Counted from the first letter of the stretch, positions 46,542 through 55,488 are shown. The stretch is 64,000 nucleotides of DNA from Gammaproteobacteria bacterium (GCA_025355645.1 JANXZG010000098.1:1-64000), one strand, 5' to 3'. Program-made: numbers and translations. Notes: a model not told the origin generated them from the letters alone.

Positions 46542-47366
46542 ATGAGCCTGCAGGGAAAAATCTCCAGCGTCGCGCTGACCGATACCGGCAAGATCCGGGA
46601 TCACAACGAGGACATGATCTGCGCCGAGGGCGACATCGGGCTGTTCGTGCTGGCCGATGGCATGGGCGGCTACAACGCCGGCGAAGTGGCCAGCGGCATC
46701 GCCGTCAAGACCATCACCAACCTGGTGCGCGATGCGATTGGCCGCGAGGACCTGACCGCCCCCGACGCGGCGACTGGCCTGTCGCGCCCGAGCATTATCC
46801 TTCGCGATGCCATCCACCGCGCCAACAAGATCATCTATCACACGTCCAAGACTCAGCCACAGTGCGAAGGCATGGGCACGACCGTGGTCGCGTGCATCTT
46901 CTTCGACAACAAAATATCGATGGCGCATGTGGGGGACTCGCGCCTGTACCGCTTGCGGGACAACCGTTTTGAGCAGATGACGCTCGATCATTCGCTGCTG
47001 CAGGAACTGGTCGATCGCGGGTTTTACTCCCAGGAAGAGGCGCAGCGGGCGACCAACAAGAACTACGTGACCCGGGCCTTAGGGGTCGAACAGAACGTCG
47101 AAGTCGAGATCAACGAGCAGCCCGTGCACAAAAGCGACTACTATGTCCTATGCTCCGACGGCCTCTCCGATATGATCGAGGACGAGGATATTCATTTAAC
47201 AATCAGTACCTTTAGTGCTAATCTTGATACAGTAGCTAAGCAGCTGATCAAGCAGTCGAACGATAATGGTGGTCGGGATAACATTTCGGTGATCATGACT
47301 CACATAGTTGAGCCTTTTCCCGCACGCCGACGTATATTTGACAAAATCTTGGGATGGTTTGGTTAG
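46542..47366 (+). CDS. PP2C-family Ser/Thr phosphatase
   Basis: 274 residues. PP2C motifs in order: RDHNEDM, VLADGMGGYNAGE, GMGTTVVA, MAHVGDSRLYRL, LDHSLLQELV, VLCSDGLSDMI and GGRDNISVI, so all metal-binding Asp residues are present. It reverses Ser/Thr phosphorylation and is expected to oppose the kinase just upstream. Codons around 47190-47350 turn A/T-rich (TTA, ACA, GTA, AGT), unlike the start of the gene. The C-terminal tail (PARRRIFDKILGWFG) is basic and amphipathic. Confidence 0.93.
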   Translation: MSLQGKISSVALTDTGKIRDHNEDMICAEGDIGLFVLADGMGGYNAGEVASGIAVKTITNLVRDAIGREDLTAPDAATGLSRPSIILRDAIHRANKIIYHTSKTQPQCEGMGTTVVACIFFDNKISMAHVGDSRLYRLRDNRFEQMTLDHSLLQELVDRGFYSQEEAQRATNKNYVTRALGVEQNVEVEINEQPVHKSDYYVLCSDGLSDMIEDEDIHLTISTFSANLDTVAKQLIKQSNDNGGRDNISVIMTHIVEPFPARRRIFDKILGWFG

Positions 47367-47387
47367 CCCGCCCCCTATGGAGTTCAA

Positions 47388-48116
47388 ATGGCACGTTTGA
47401 TGCTGAGCCTGGACGGACAAGTCCTCGCAGAATACAACATGAATAAAGAGCGCTATACGATCGGGCGCCTCCCGGATAACGATATTCGTATCGACAATCC
47501 CTCCGTGAGCGGTCACCACTCATTGATCATCAACATCCTGAACGACTCGTTCCTGGAAGACCTGAACAGCACCAACGGAACCTATGTCAACGGCAAGCTG
47601 ATCAAAAAGCACGCGATGCAGCATGGCGACGTGATCACGGTTGGCCATCATCAGCTGCGCTTCGTCGACAGCCAGAGCGGTGACACCTCGCAGGAAGAAT
47701 TTGAAAAGACGATGGTCATCAATTCGAGCAGCCAGGGCGAAGATCGCATTCGCCGGGTCAGCAGCGCGGTGGACCAGGCGGCCAAGTCGGTTACCCAGAA
47801 GCGCCCGCCCGCCTCTCCCGCCGACGCGCCAGGCGCGGTCGCCATATCCAAAGCCAAGCTGCAGGTCTTAAGCGGGGCGTTTGCGGGGCGGGAACTGGAG
47901 CTCACGAAGGCTCTGACCACGCTCGGCCGACCGGGCATCCAGGTCGCCGCGATCACGCGGCGCGCCGAAGGCTATTACATCGTGCATGTCGACAGCGGCA
48001 AGGAAAACGACTATCCGCTGGTCAACGGGGTTGCGATCGGGCCACAGGCCAGGCGGCTCAACGACAACGACGTGGTGCAGCTTGCCGGCGTCAAGATGGG
48101 ATTTTTCGAGAATTGA
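47388..48116 (+). CDS. Double FHA-domain protein
   Basis: 242 residues. FHA 1 (about 20-95) has the phosphothreonine-binding residues: IGRLPDNDI, NPSVSGHHS and LNSTNGTYVNG. A linker contains EEFEKTMVINSS, a Thr in an acidic stretch that could be a kinase target, and a Pro/Ala region. FHA 2 (about 155-240) is degenerate (TLGRPGIQVAAITRRAEGYYIVHVD). The protein probably senses phosphorylation by the upstream kinase; downstream partners are not in the window. The 3' end overlaps convergent alr by 26 nt. Confidence 0.88.
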   Translation: MARLMLSLDGQVLAEYNMNKERYTIGRLPDNDIRIDNPSVSGHHSLIINILNDSFLEDLNSTNGTYVNGKLIKKHAMQHGDVITVGHHQLRFVDSQSGDTSQEEFEKTMVINSSSQGEDRIRRVSSAVDQAAKSVTQKRPPASPADAPGAVAISKAKLQVLSGAFAGRELELTKALTTLGRPGIQVAAITRRAEGYYIVHVDSGKENDYPLVNGVAIGPQARRLNDNDVVQLAGVKMGFFEN

Positions 48117-49182
48117 TCGCGACCCGCTGGCTGATGCCGCATAGCAGCTCGTAAGGAATTGTCCCGGCGAGGGCTGCCATGCGCTCGACGGGCAGCCCGG
48201 GTCCCCACAGCAGCACCGGATCTCCGAGCTTTGCGGCTTGCGGTAGCTCCGTCACGTCGATGCCAATCATGTCCATCGACACCTTGCCGGCAATCGCGGC
48301 GCTCGCGCCGTTGACCAGGACGGGCGACCCGGAGGGCATGTTGCGCGGATAGCCATCCCCGTAGCCCACCGCCGCGATCGCGAGGCGCGTCGGCCGCTCG
48401 GCGGTCCACACACCGCCGTAGCCGACGCGTTCGCCGCGCGCAACATCTTTTAACCCGATGATGCGTGAATGCAGCGTCATGACAGGTTCGAGCCCCACTT
48501 CGGCGCCCTGCGTCCCTGCCAGCGGCGAGACGCCGTACAACAGCAGCCCGGGGCGCACCCAGTCGGCCTGCGCGGCGGGAAAATTGAGCAGGGCGGCCGA
48601 GTTGGCGAGGCTCCGCGCGCCGGGCAGATCCCGGGTTGCCTGCGCAAAGCGCTGCAGCTGCAGCATATTTTCCGGATCCTCCCGGATATCGGCCGAGGCC
48701 AGGTGGGACATCAGGCCGACGGGCTGGCGCACGCCTGGCAATAGCGAGAGCGCCGCGTGCGCCGCGGCAAATTGAGCGCCCGTCAGCCCCAGCCGGTTCA
48801 TGCCGGTATCGAGCTTCAGCCACACATCGAAGGGTGCGCCCGCAGGTGCCTGCTCGAGCAGCCTGACCTGCTCCTCGATATGCACGACGAACCCGAACCG
48901 GTGCGCCGCGGCAAGCGCGAGCTGCTCGCCATCAAACACCCCCTCGAGCAGTACCACGGGCTTGGTGATGCCGGCGCTGCGCAGCGCCAGGCCCTCATCG
49001 ACACGCGCGACCGCGAACGCGTCGGCCTCATTGAGCGCCTGCGCGACCATGACGAGGCCATGCCCGTAGGCATTAGCCTTGATGACCGCCATCACCCGCG
49101 AGCCTGGGGCCCGGGCACGCACGACTCTGAGGTTCTGGCGTAACGCCGCGGTATCTATGGTCGCGCTGACGAACGGGATCAT
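48091..49182 (-). CDS. alr: Alanine racemase
   Basis: 363 residues. PLP Lys34 in AVIKANAYGHG, and the catalytic Tyr in the C-terminal domain, GERVGYGGVWTAERPTRLAIA, with MDMIGIDVTELP nearby. It makes D-alanine for peptidoglycan. ATG 49182 is preceded by TAGAAT only 10 nt away and no Shine-Dalgarno. In E. coli alr follows dnaB; here a small GFA gene on the opposite strand separates them. Confidence 0.97.
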   Translation of the reverse strand: MIPFVSATIDTAALRQNLRVVRARAPGSRVMAVIKANAYGHGLVMVAQALNEADAFAVARVDEGLALRSAGITKPVVLLEGVFDGEQLALAAAHRFGFVVHIEEQVRLLEQAPAGAPFDVWLKLDTGMNRLGLTGAQFAAAHAALSLLPGVRQPVGLMSHLASADIREDPENMLQLQRFAQATRDLPGARSLANSAALLNFPAAQADWVRPGLLLYGVSPLAGTQGAEVGLEPVMTLHSRIIGLKDVARGERVGYGGVWTAERPTRLAIAAVGYGDGYPRNMPSGSPVLVNGASAAIAGKVSMDMIGIDVTELPQAAKLGDPVLLWGPGLPVERMAALAGTIPYELLCGISQRVAINSRKIPS

Positions 49183-49192
49183 ATATGCTGAA

Positions 49193-49198
49193 ATTCTA
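49193..49198 (-). promoter_or_regulatory. -10-like box for alr
   Basis: TAGAAT on the minus strand, 10 nt before ATG 49182. The predicted leader is about 2-4 nt, with no Shine-Dalgarno. Confidence 0.35.
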
Positions 49199-49211
49199 GG
49201 GGGGACGGACC

Positions 49212-49607
49212 ATGAAGTCCAAGCACACCGGCGGATGCCTGTGCGGCGCCGTTCGCTATTTCGTCGAGGGCGAGCTGCGCGCGGTGATCGCCTGTCACTG
49301 TTCGCAGTGCCGCCGCTCCAGCGGCCACTTCGTCGCCGCGACCAGTGCGCCGCAGGCGGCCTTGCGCATGCAGCGCGCCGACACGTTGCGATGGTACCGC
49401 TCCTCGCCGACCGCGGAACGGGGTTTCTGCAGCACTTGCGGCGGCAATCTGTTCTGGCGTCCGACCGATGGGGAGCAGATCAGCATCATGGCGGGCACGC
49501 TCGATGCGCCGACCGGTTTGAAAATCGCCGCGCACATTTTTGTCGCCGACAAGTCCGATTATTACGCGCTCAATGACAATGTGCCCATGAGGCAGGGCTG
49601 GAACTGA
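49212..49607 (+). CDS. GFA-family zinc protein
   Basis: 131 residues with three Cys pairs typical of the glutathione-dependent formaldehyde-activating fold: GGCLCGAVRY, CHCSQCRRSSG and GFCSTCGGNLFW. The name derives from one founding member; most members have no proven enzyme activity. It is a lone gene divergent from alr and converging on dnaB with 3 nt between stops. Confidence 0.88.
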   Translation: MKSKHTGGCLCGAVRYFVEGELRAVIACHCSQCRRSSGHFVAATSAPQAALRMQRADTLRWYRSSPTAERGFCSTCGGNLFWRPTDGEQISIMAGTLDAPTGLKIAAHIFVADKSDYYALNDNVPMRQGWN

Positions 49608-49610
49608 GCT

Positions 49611-51005
49611 TCATCGGAACACGCCCTCGGCATAGGACTCCGGCGCATAGTTCTCGAACTTGGTGTACTCCCCGAGGAAAGTCAGCTTGACCTCGCCGGT
49701 AGGGCCGTTGCGCTGCTTGGCGATGATGATCTCGGCGATGCCCTTGAGCGTGGTGTTCTTGTCGTACTGCTCTTCGCGGTAGATCAACAGGATCACGTCG
49801 GCGTCCTGCTCGAGCGCGCCGCTCTCACGCAGATCCGACATGACCGGGCGTTTCTCGGTGCGCGCTTCGACGCCTCGGTTCAACTGCGACAGGGCGATCA
49901 CCGGGACGGAGAGCTCCCTGGCGAGCGCCTTCAGCGAGCGCGAGATTTCCGAGATTTCCGTGGCGCGATTCTCCTTGGTGCCGGTTACCTGCATCAGCTG
50001 CAGGTAGTCGACCACGATCAGGTCAAGCCCGCCCTTCTCGCGCTTGAGGCGACGCGAACGCGCGCGGATCTCGATGGGTGTCAGGCCCGGGGTATCGTCG
50101 ATGTAGAGCTTGGCGTTCGACAACTGGTTCATGGCCGAGTCGATGCGCGGCCAGTCCTCCTCCTGCAGCTTGCCAGAGCGCAGGCGGCCCTGGTTGATGC
50201 GTCCCAGCGAGGAGATCATGCGCATGGTCAAGGCCTCGGCCGACATTTCCATGCTGAAGATTGCCGCGGACTTGCCCGCGCCCAGCGCGGCATTCTCGGC
50301 CATGTTGACGGCAAGCGTGGTCTTGCCCATCGAGGGGCGCCCGGCGACGATCACGAGGTCCCCGGCCTGCAGGCCTGAGGTCATTTCATCGAGCAACTTG
50401 AAGCCGGTGGATATGCCGGTCATCTTGCCATCGGAGTGATACAGCGTATCGATTCGGTCGACCACCGTGGGCAATACGTTCTTGACCAGCTGGAAGCCCT
50501 TCTTGCCGCGGGCGCCGCGCTCGGCGATTTCAAATACCGCGCGCTCCGCATCATCGACGATTTCACGCGCCTCGCGCCCCTCCGTCTCCAGCGCGCTGCC
50601 AACGATCATGTTGCCCGCGGTGATCAGCTCGCGCAGCACCGCGCGCTCGCGAACGATATCGGCATAGGCGCGAATGTTGGCAGCGGTAGGCGTATCACGG
50701 GCGAGCGAGCCGAGGTAGGAAAGCCCGCCGGCCTGGTCGAGCACGCCCTGAGATTCGAGGTGGACCGAGATGGTCACGGCATCGCAAGGCTGCGCACGGT
50801 TGACGAGCCCCGCGATCGCATCAAATATCAGGCGATGGTCCTGGCGGTAGAAATCCTCCGCCGAGACCCGATCGCCGACCTGGTCCCACGCGGCGGAGTC
50901 CAGCATCAGACCGCCGAGCAGTGACTGCTCCGCTTCGATCGAATGAGGTGGCAGGCGCAGCCCGTCGCTCGCAGGCGAAGCGCGGCTGGTCAGGCGAGTG
51001 GCCAT
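49611..51005 (-). CDS. dnaB: Replicative DNA helicase DnaB
   Basis: 464 residues. N-terminal helical domain (LPPHSIEAEQSLLGGLMLDSAAWDQV), linker, then a RecA-like C-terminal domain with Walker A AGRPSMGKTTLAVNMAE, DLIVVDYLQLM, the arginine finger region SLKALARELSVPVIALSQLNRGVE and RDSGALEQDAD-like SDLRESGALEQDAD. It is the hexameric fork helicase. 32 nt downstream of rplI and probably read through from the ribosomal operon. Confidence 0.98.
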   Translation of the reverse strand: MATRLTSRASPASDGLRLPPHSIEAEQSLLGGLMLDSAAWDQVGDRVSAEDFYRQDHRLIFDAIAGLVNRAQPCDAVTISVHLESQGVLDQAGGLSYLGSLARDTPTAANIRAYADIVRERAVLRELITAGNMIVGSALETEGREAREIVDDAERAVFEIAERGARGKKGFQLVKNVLPTVVDRIDTLYHSDGKMTGISTGFKLLDEMTSGLQAGDLVIVAGRPSMGKTTLAVNMAENAALGAGKSAAIFSMEMSAEALTMRMISSLGRINQGRLRSGKLQEEDWPRIDSAMNQLSNAKLYIDDTPGLTPIEIRARSRRLKREKGGLDLIVVDYLQLMQVTGTKENRATEISEISRSLKALARELSVPVIALSQLNRGVEARTEKRPVMSDLRESGALEQDADVILLIYREEQYDKNTTLKGIAEIIIAKQRNGPTGEVKLTFLGEYTKFENYAPESYAEGVFR

Positions 51006-51037
51006 GGAAAGCCTGCGGGACGCGGCTTTGGTGGCCG

Positions 51038-51487
51038 CTACTCTTCGGCGACGATCGTGACCACGAGGGTCACGTTGACGTCCGTGTGCAGGTGCAGCTG
51101 CACCTGGTGCTCGCCAAGCGTGCGGATGGGGCCCATGGGCATGCGCACTTCGGAACGCGCGACTGGCTGCCCGGCCTTGACCGCCGCTTCGGCGATATCG
51201 GCGGTGCCGATCGAGCCGAACAACTTGCCTTCCGTGCCGGCCTTGGCCTTGAGCTCAAGCTTGAAATTCTCGAAGGATGCGGCGCGGCGCTGCGCTTGCG
51301 TCAGATCCTCGGCGGCGCGCTCTTCAAGCACCGCACGCTGGGCCTCGAATTTCTTGATGTTGGTGGCGGTGGCCAAGGTGGCGCGGCCGGTAGGCACCAG
51401 AAAATTGCGCGCGTAACCGGACTTGACCTTGACGCGATCGCCGATCTGGCCGAGGTTCGCGACTTTCTGCAGCAGAATTATTTCCAT
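51038..51487 (-). CDS. rplI: 50S ribosomal protein L9
   Basis: 149 residues: MEIILLQKVANLGQIGDRVKVKSGYARNFL is the N-terminal L1-binding domain, followed by the long connecting helix and the C-terminal RNA-binding domain (LFGSIGTADIAEAA). Third ribosomal gene after rpsF and rpsR. Confidence 0.98.
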   Translation of the reverse strand: MEIILLQKVANLGQIGDRVKVKSGYARNFLVPTGRATLATATNIKKFEAQRAVLEERAAEDLTQAQRRAASFENFKLELKAKAGTEGKLFGSIGTADIAEAAVKAGQPVARSEVRMPMGPIRTLGEHQVQLHLHTDVNVTLVVTIVAEE

Positions 51488-51505
51488 ACCTGGGGTCTCG
51501 CCGTC

Positions 51506-51730
51506 TTAGTGCTGATCGGTGTAGGGCAGCAAGGCCAGGAAGCGTGCGCGCCGGATGGCGAGCTGCAGCTGGCGCTGATAGTTGGCGCGGGTGCCGGTAA
51601 TGCGGCTCGGGACGATCTTGCCGGTCTCGGTTATATAGCTTTTGAGCGTCAGCAGGTCCTTGTAATCGATCTGCTTGACGTCGTCGGCCGTGAAACGGCA
51701 AAACTTCTTGCGACGGAAAAAACGCGCCAT
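51506..51730 (-). CDS. rpsR: 30S ribosomal protein S18
   Basis: 74 residues ([60 protein letters not shown]). S18 binds with S6 to the 16S platform. Located between rpsF and rplI; no priB lies between, unlike E. coli. Confidence 0.98.
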   Translation of the reverse strand: MARFFRRKKFCRFTADDVKQIDYKDLLTLKSYITETGKIVPSRITGTRANYQRQLQLAIRRARFLALLPYTDQH

Positions 51731-51747
51731 GTGTTGCTCCTGCTGCC

Positions 51748-52137
51748 TTACCGCATGCCCATGGACATGTCGTCATCGTCGCCATCGTCAAAGTCGTCGT
51801 GGCGGCGCGCATTCTCGTCTGGCGCCCGCGCCATCGGCGAGGGCTCGGTCACGGCCTCGTCCATCTTGACGACCAGCTGGCGCAATACGGCATCGCTGAA
51901 CCGGAACGAGGCGGTCAGCTCGTTCAAAATCTTCTGGTCGCATTCAATATTCAGCAGCACGTAGTGCGCCTTGTGGACCTTGGATATCGGGAAGGTCAGC
52001 TGGCGTCGACCCCAGTCCTCGAAACGATGGACCTGTCCGCCACCAGCACTGATCATGCCCCTGTAGCGATCGACCATTGCCGGAACTTGCTCGCTCTGGT
52101 CCGGATGGACCAGGAGCACAATCTCATAATGCCGCAT
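51748..52137 (-). CDS. rpsF: 30S ribosomal protein S6
   Basis: 129 residues from ATG 52137 ([19 protein letters not shown]). Core [29 protein letters not shown], then an acidic tail ([17 protein letters not shown]) similar to that of other proteobacterial S6 proteins, where RimK may add glutamates. GGGAG about 8 nt upstream is a good ribosome binding site. A candidate S6:S18 autoregulatory hairpin lies in the leader. Confidence 0.97.
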   Translation of the reverse strand: MRHYEIVLLVHPDQSEQVPAMVDRYRGMISAGGGQVHRFEDWGRRQLTFPISKVHKAHYVLLNIECDQKILNELTASFRFSDAVLRQLVVKMDEAVTEPSPMARAPDENARRHDDFDDGDDDDMSMGMR

Positions 52138-52158
52138 TGTAGTCTCCCTACGGTTTTG

Positions 52159-52182
52159 GCCTCCCGTTGCGAGCGGTGAGGC
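52159..52182 (-). promoter_or_regulatory. Candidate S6:S18 leader hairpin
   Basis: On the minus strand, 22 nt before the rpsF ATG: outer stem GCCTC/GAGGC, a bulged A, inner CCG/CGG and a 7-nt loop (CTCGCAA). The known S6:S18 leader motif is a stem with a conserved CCG near a bulge, imitating helix 22 of 16S rRNA. The match is structural and by eye. Confidence 0.45.
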
Positions 52183-52221
52183 AAGGAGTGAGCGCCAGCC
52201 GCCCGGCGAAAAAGAGCGCGA

Positions 52222-52250
52222 AGAATACGCGTTCAGGCTTAACCGGTCAA
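52222..52250 (-). promoter_or_regulatory. Promoter of the rpsF-rpsR-rplI operon
   Basis: TTGACC (52250-52245), a 17-nt spacer and TATTCT (52227-52222) on the minus strand; a start near 52215 gives a leader of about 78 nt. The TGA stop of rlmB lies inside the -35 hexamer. Confidence 0.6.
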
Positions 52251-52993
52251 CCGCGCTGCCGGCGGGCCTCAAACAGGGCCACACCGGCGGCGACTGACAC
52301 ATTCAGGGACTCAACGCTTCCGGCCATCGGGATCCGGACCAGGAAATCGCAGTGCTCCCGGGTCAGTCGGCGCATGCCATTGCCCTCTGCGCCCAGTACC
52401 AGCGCGAGCGGCCGCTTCAGATCTGCCGCATGGATATTCTGTTCGGCGCTTCCATCCATACCCACCACCCAGATGCCGCGCTGCTTGAGCCGATCGAGGG
52501 CGCGCGCAAGATTAGTCACGCTCGCGACCGGGACAAACTCGGCGGCTCCAGCGGCAACCTTTCGTACCACGCCGTCGACGCTTGCCGAGCGATCCTTCGG
52601 GATGATCAGCGCTTGCGCGCCCGCCGCATCGGCGCAGCGCAGGCAGGCGCCGAGATTGTGCGGATCGGTCACCCCGTCGAGCACTAGCAGCAGTGCATCC
52701 TGATGCACGCCCTCTAACAGGGCGATCAACCCGTTTTCATCCAGCGGATGCAGCGGGCGCACCACGGCGAGCGCCCCCTGATGCGTGACATCGCCGACGA
52801 GCTTCAGCAGCGCCTCATTCGTAACCGCCTGCACGCGCAGCCCCAGCGCCTGTGCACGCTCGCGCAGCAGCCCCAGGCGCTGATCCTCGCGCGCAGTGCT
52901 TAGCATCAGCTCGAGGATGCGCTCGGGCGAGCGCTCGAGCACCGCCTGCACTGCGTGCAGGCCATAGACCGAGTGACGAGCGCCGTCAGCCAC
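52247..52993 (-). CDS. rlmB: 23S rRNA (guanosine-2'-O-)-methyltransferase RlmB
   Basis: 248 residues from GTG 52993 ([19 protein letters not shown]), which fits the family start and overlaps the rnr end by 8 nt. The frame extends upstream only as an out-of-register copy of the rnr tail. SPOUT methyltransferase: [41 protein letters not shown] and [22 protein letters not shown]. It methylates G2251 of 23S rRNA in E. coli. Confidence 0.96.
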   Translation of the reverse strand: MADGARHSVYGLHAVQAVLERSPERILELMLSTAREDQRLGLLRERAQALGLRVQAVTNEALLKLVGDVTHQGALAVVRPLHPLDENGLIALLEGVHQDALLLVLDGVTDPHNLGACLRCADAAGAQALIIPKDRSASVDGVVRKVAAGAAEFVPVASVTNLARALDRLKQRGIWVVGMDGSAEQNIHAADLKRPLALVLGAEGNGMRRLTREHCDFLVRIPMAGSVESLNVSVAAGVALFEARRQRG

Positions 52994-55325
52994 GCCCGCC
53001 GCGCCCCGAACGTTGCGAGCCGCGTGCACCGCGCGCGCCGCGATCTGACCGGTCCGCCCGGCCTGCGCCCCGGCGCGGCGCGCGCACAGTGCCGGAATCC
53101 CTTGCACCCTCGCCATCGAGCAGCTCGAAATCGATCTGCCGCTGGGCAAGATCGACGCGGCTCAGGCGCACGCGCACCGCGTCCCCCAATTGCCAGCGCC
53201 GACCCGTGCGCTGACCGACGAGGCCCATGCCGCCGCTTTCGAGCTCCCAATAATCACCGGGAATCGCCGAGATGTGGACGAGGCCGTCGATCGGCATCTC
53301 CTTCAGCTGCACGAACAGGCCAAACTCAAGGGCGCTGCTGATCGTCGCATCAAAGCTCTCGCCGACCCGCGGTTGCAGGTACAGGCAGCGCAGGTAACTC
53401 ATGACATCGCGCGAGGCATCATCCGCACGCCGCTCGCGCTGCGAGCTCTCCTGCCCGAGTGCCTGCAGCTCTGCGGTGCTGTACTTGTGCCCCGATGCTG
53501 AGTGCGGCAGCACCGCCGCCTTAATCGCGCGATGCACCAGCAGGTCCGGATAGCGGCGGATGGGCGAGGTAAAGTGCGCGTACTCCTCGAGCGCGAGGCC
53601 AAAGTGCCCGATGTTCGTCTGCTGGTACACGGCCTGCGCCAGCGAGCGAATCACCAGGCCCTCGAGCAGGATCCCGTCGGGACGGGCGCCCAGGCGCTCG
53701 ACCAGCTGGCGGAACTCACGGGGCGTGGGCTTGTCTGAAAACGCGGCGCCGACTTGCAATGCGTTCAGCACTTTCTGCAGTTCGGTCACACGCTTGTCCT
53801 CGGGCTGCCCGTGCACCCGATACAAACTCGCCGCCTTCGCCAGGCGCAGCGCCACCGCGGCCTCGACGTTGGCGGCGATCATGCATTCTTCAATCAGGCG
53901 GTGCGCATCGTTGCGCATGACCGCATAGAATCCCTCGATCTTGCCATCGGCGCCAATGCGCGCCTTGACCTCCCCACCCCGAAAATCGAGCGCGCCGCGC
54001 GCATCACGGGCGACCTTCAGCGCCTGATACACCGAGTACAACGTCTGCAGCGAAGTTCGTATCGGCGGCGACAGCGCCCCATCCGTACTCGCCGCCGGAT
54101 CCTTCAAATAGCCCCAGGCCTGCTCATAGGTCAGGCGTGCGTGGGAGCGAATCACCGCTTCGTAGAAGCGCGTCTTGCCAAGCCTGCCGTGCTTGCTGAC
54201 GTGCATGTCGCACACGAACGCGAGGCGCTCGACGCGCGGCATCAGCGAGCACAGGTGGTTGGACAATTGCTCGGGCAGCATGGGAAGTACCCGATCCGGG
54301 AAATATACCGAGGTCGCTCGCGCGCGCGCCTCAGTGTCAAGATCGCTGCCGAAGCGCACGTAATGACTGACATCGGCAATTGCAACGAGCAGGCGCCAGC
54401 CGCCGCCGCGCGCACTCTCGGCGTACACCGCGTCATCAAAGTCGCGTGCGTCCTCGCCGTCGATCGTGACCAGCGGCAGCGCGCGCAGGTCTTCGCGATG
54501 CGCCCGATCTGCCTCGCGTACCACGGTACCGATGCGGTCGGCGGCGCGCAGTACCGACTCGGAAAACTCCTGCGGCAGGTCATGGCGCGCAATTGCGAAG
54601 CGGGCCGCGAGGTCCGCCGGACGCTGGTTGCGCAGCACCTCGACGACGCGACCCTGCGCGCTGGCCTCGCCCAGCGGGCGCTTGGTAATCTCGACTATGA
54701 CGGCATCATCATCCTGTGCGCCCATGCGGTCCTTCAGCGCGACCTCGACCGAGTACCAGTGGGCCGGATCCTCCGGCGTCACGCGGCCGTGGCCCGGGGC
54801 CGTATGCCAGATGCCGCCAATGCGCGCCGGGGAATCTCCCACCCGCCGGATCAGCCGTGCCAGCCGCCGGCCCCGATCGTTGGTGCCGACCGCGCGCACC
54901 TCGATCCGATCGTTATGCATCAGCGTGCGGGTATCGGCGCGAGCGAGCGCGAGGGGTGCCGATCCATCTTCCGGCATTACCAGCACTTCCCCGCTAGCCC
55001 GGCCGCGCACACGCCCGACCACGCGCTCGGCCTCGCCAGCCGTCGTATACCCTTCAGCGGACTGTAGCGCCTGGCCATCGCGCACCATTGCCGCAAGGCG
55101 TTTTGACAGGGCTTCGCGCTGGGAATCTGAATTCAGCCCCAGGCGCTTCGCCAGCCGGGCAGCGGTGAGTGGTTCCGACGCTTCGGTCAGATGCTTTAGC
55201 AATAGCTCGCGGCTTGCGATCGGATCGGCATAGCGGGACTTCTCGAGCTCAAGGTTCGGATCCTCGACACGCCAGTCCTTGCGGAGCACGGGAACGGGGG
55301 CGGATTTCTGTTTGCGTCGTTTCAT
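52986..55325 (-). CDS. rnr: Ribonuclease R
   Basis: 779 residues from ATG 55325 (MKRRKQKSAPVPVLRKDW). Winged-helix start (LLLKHLTEASEPLTAARLAKRLGL), cold-shock domains, RNB nuclease domain (LVTIDGEDARDFDDAVYAE with the metal-binding Asp cluster; HFTSPIRRYPDLLVHRAI) and an S1 domain (GVIS-like ISSALEFGLFVQLKEMPIDGLVHIS). The C-terminus is a 40-residue Arg/Gly-rich tail ([18 protein letters not shown]) instead of the Lys-rich tail of E. coli. It degrades structured RNA. Next gene rlmB starts within its last codons. Confidence 0.97.
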   Translation of the reverse strand: MKRRKQKSAPVPVLRKDWRVEDPNLELEKSRYADPIASRELLLKHLTEASEPLTAARLAKRLGLNSDSQREALSKRLAAMVRDGQALQSAEGYTTAGEAERVVGRVRGRASGEVLVMPEDGSAPLALARADTRTLMHNDRIEVRAVGTNDRGRRLARLIRRVGDSPARIGGIWHTAPGHGRVTPEDPAHWYSVEVALKDRMGAQDDDAVIVEITKRPLGEASAQGRVVEVLRNQRPADLAARFAIARHDLPQEFSESVLRAADRIGTVVREADRAHREDLRALPLVTIDGEDARDFDDAVYAESARGGGWRLLVAIADVSHYVRFGSDLDTEARARATSVYFPDRVLPMLPEQLSNHLCSLMPRVERLAFVCDMHVSKHGRLGKTRFYEAVIRSHARLTYEQAWGYLKDPAASTDGALSPPIRTSLQTLYSVYQALKVARDARGALDFRGGEVKARIGADGKIEGFYAVMRNDAHRLIEECMIAANVEAAVALRLAKAASLYRVHGQPEDKRVTELQKVLNALQVGAAFSDKPTPREFRQLVERLGARPDGILLEGLVIRSLAQAVYQQTNIGHFGLALEEYAHFTSPIRRYPDLLVHRAIKAAVLPHSASGHKYSTAELQALGQESSQRERRADDASRDVMSYLRCLYLQPRVGESFDATISSALEFGLFVQLKEMPIDGLVHISAIPGDYWELESGGMGLVGQRTGRRWQLGDAVRVRLSRVDLAQRQIDFELLDGEGARDSGTVRAPRRGAGRADRSDRGARGARGSQRSGRGGRG

Positions 55326-55345
55326 AGGTGTACGGATAGCATTAA

Positions 55346-55374
55346 TTGACAAGCCCCGGGTGTGTGCGTAAATT
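55346..55374 (+). promoter_or_regulatory. Promoter of tRNA-Leu
   Basis: TTGACA (55346-55351, perfect), a 17-nt spacer and TAAATT (55369-55374), then a GC-rich discriminator; start near 55381, 23 nt before the tRNA. Confidence 0.65.
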
Positions 55375-55403
55375 TCCGCGCCTCGTGGTTAAGGTCCCAT
55401 CTT

Positions 55404-55488
55404 GCCCAGGTGGCGGAACTGGTAGACGCGCTGGTTTCAGGTACCAGTGGAGCAATTCGTGGAGGTTCGAGTCCTCTCCTGGGCACCA
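55404..55488 (+). tRNA. tRNA-Leu(CAG)
   Basis: The acceptor arm GCCCAGG pairs with CCTGGGC; A discriminator; encoded CCA at 55486-55488. The anticodon loop TTCAGGT gives CAG, reading CUG. The D arm has GGCGGAACTGGTAGACGC, and a long variable arm marks class II. The TPsiC arm is GGAGGTTCGAGTCC. Confidence 0.96.

Noticed and set aside
53754..55067. 437-codon open frame antisense to rnr
   Set aside because: Shadow of ribonuclease R; no start signal and no motif.
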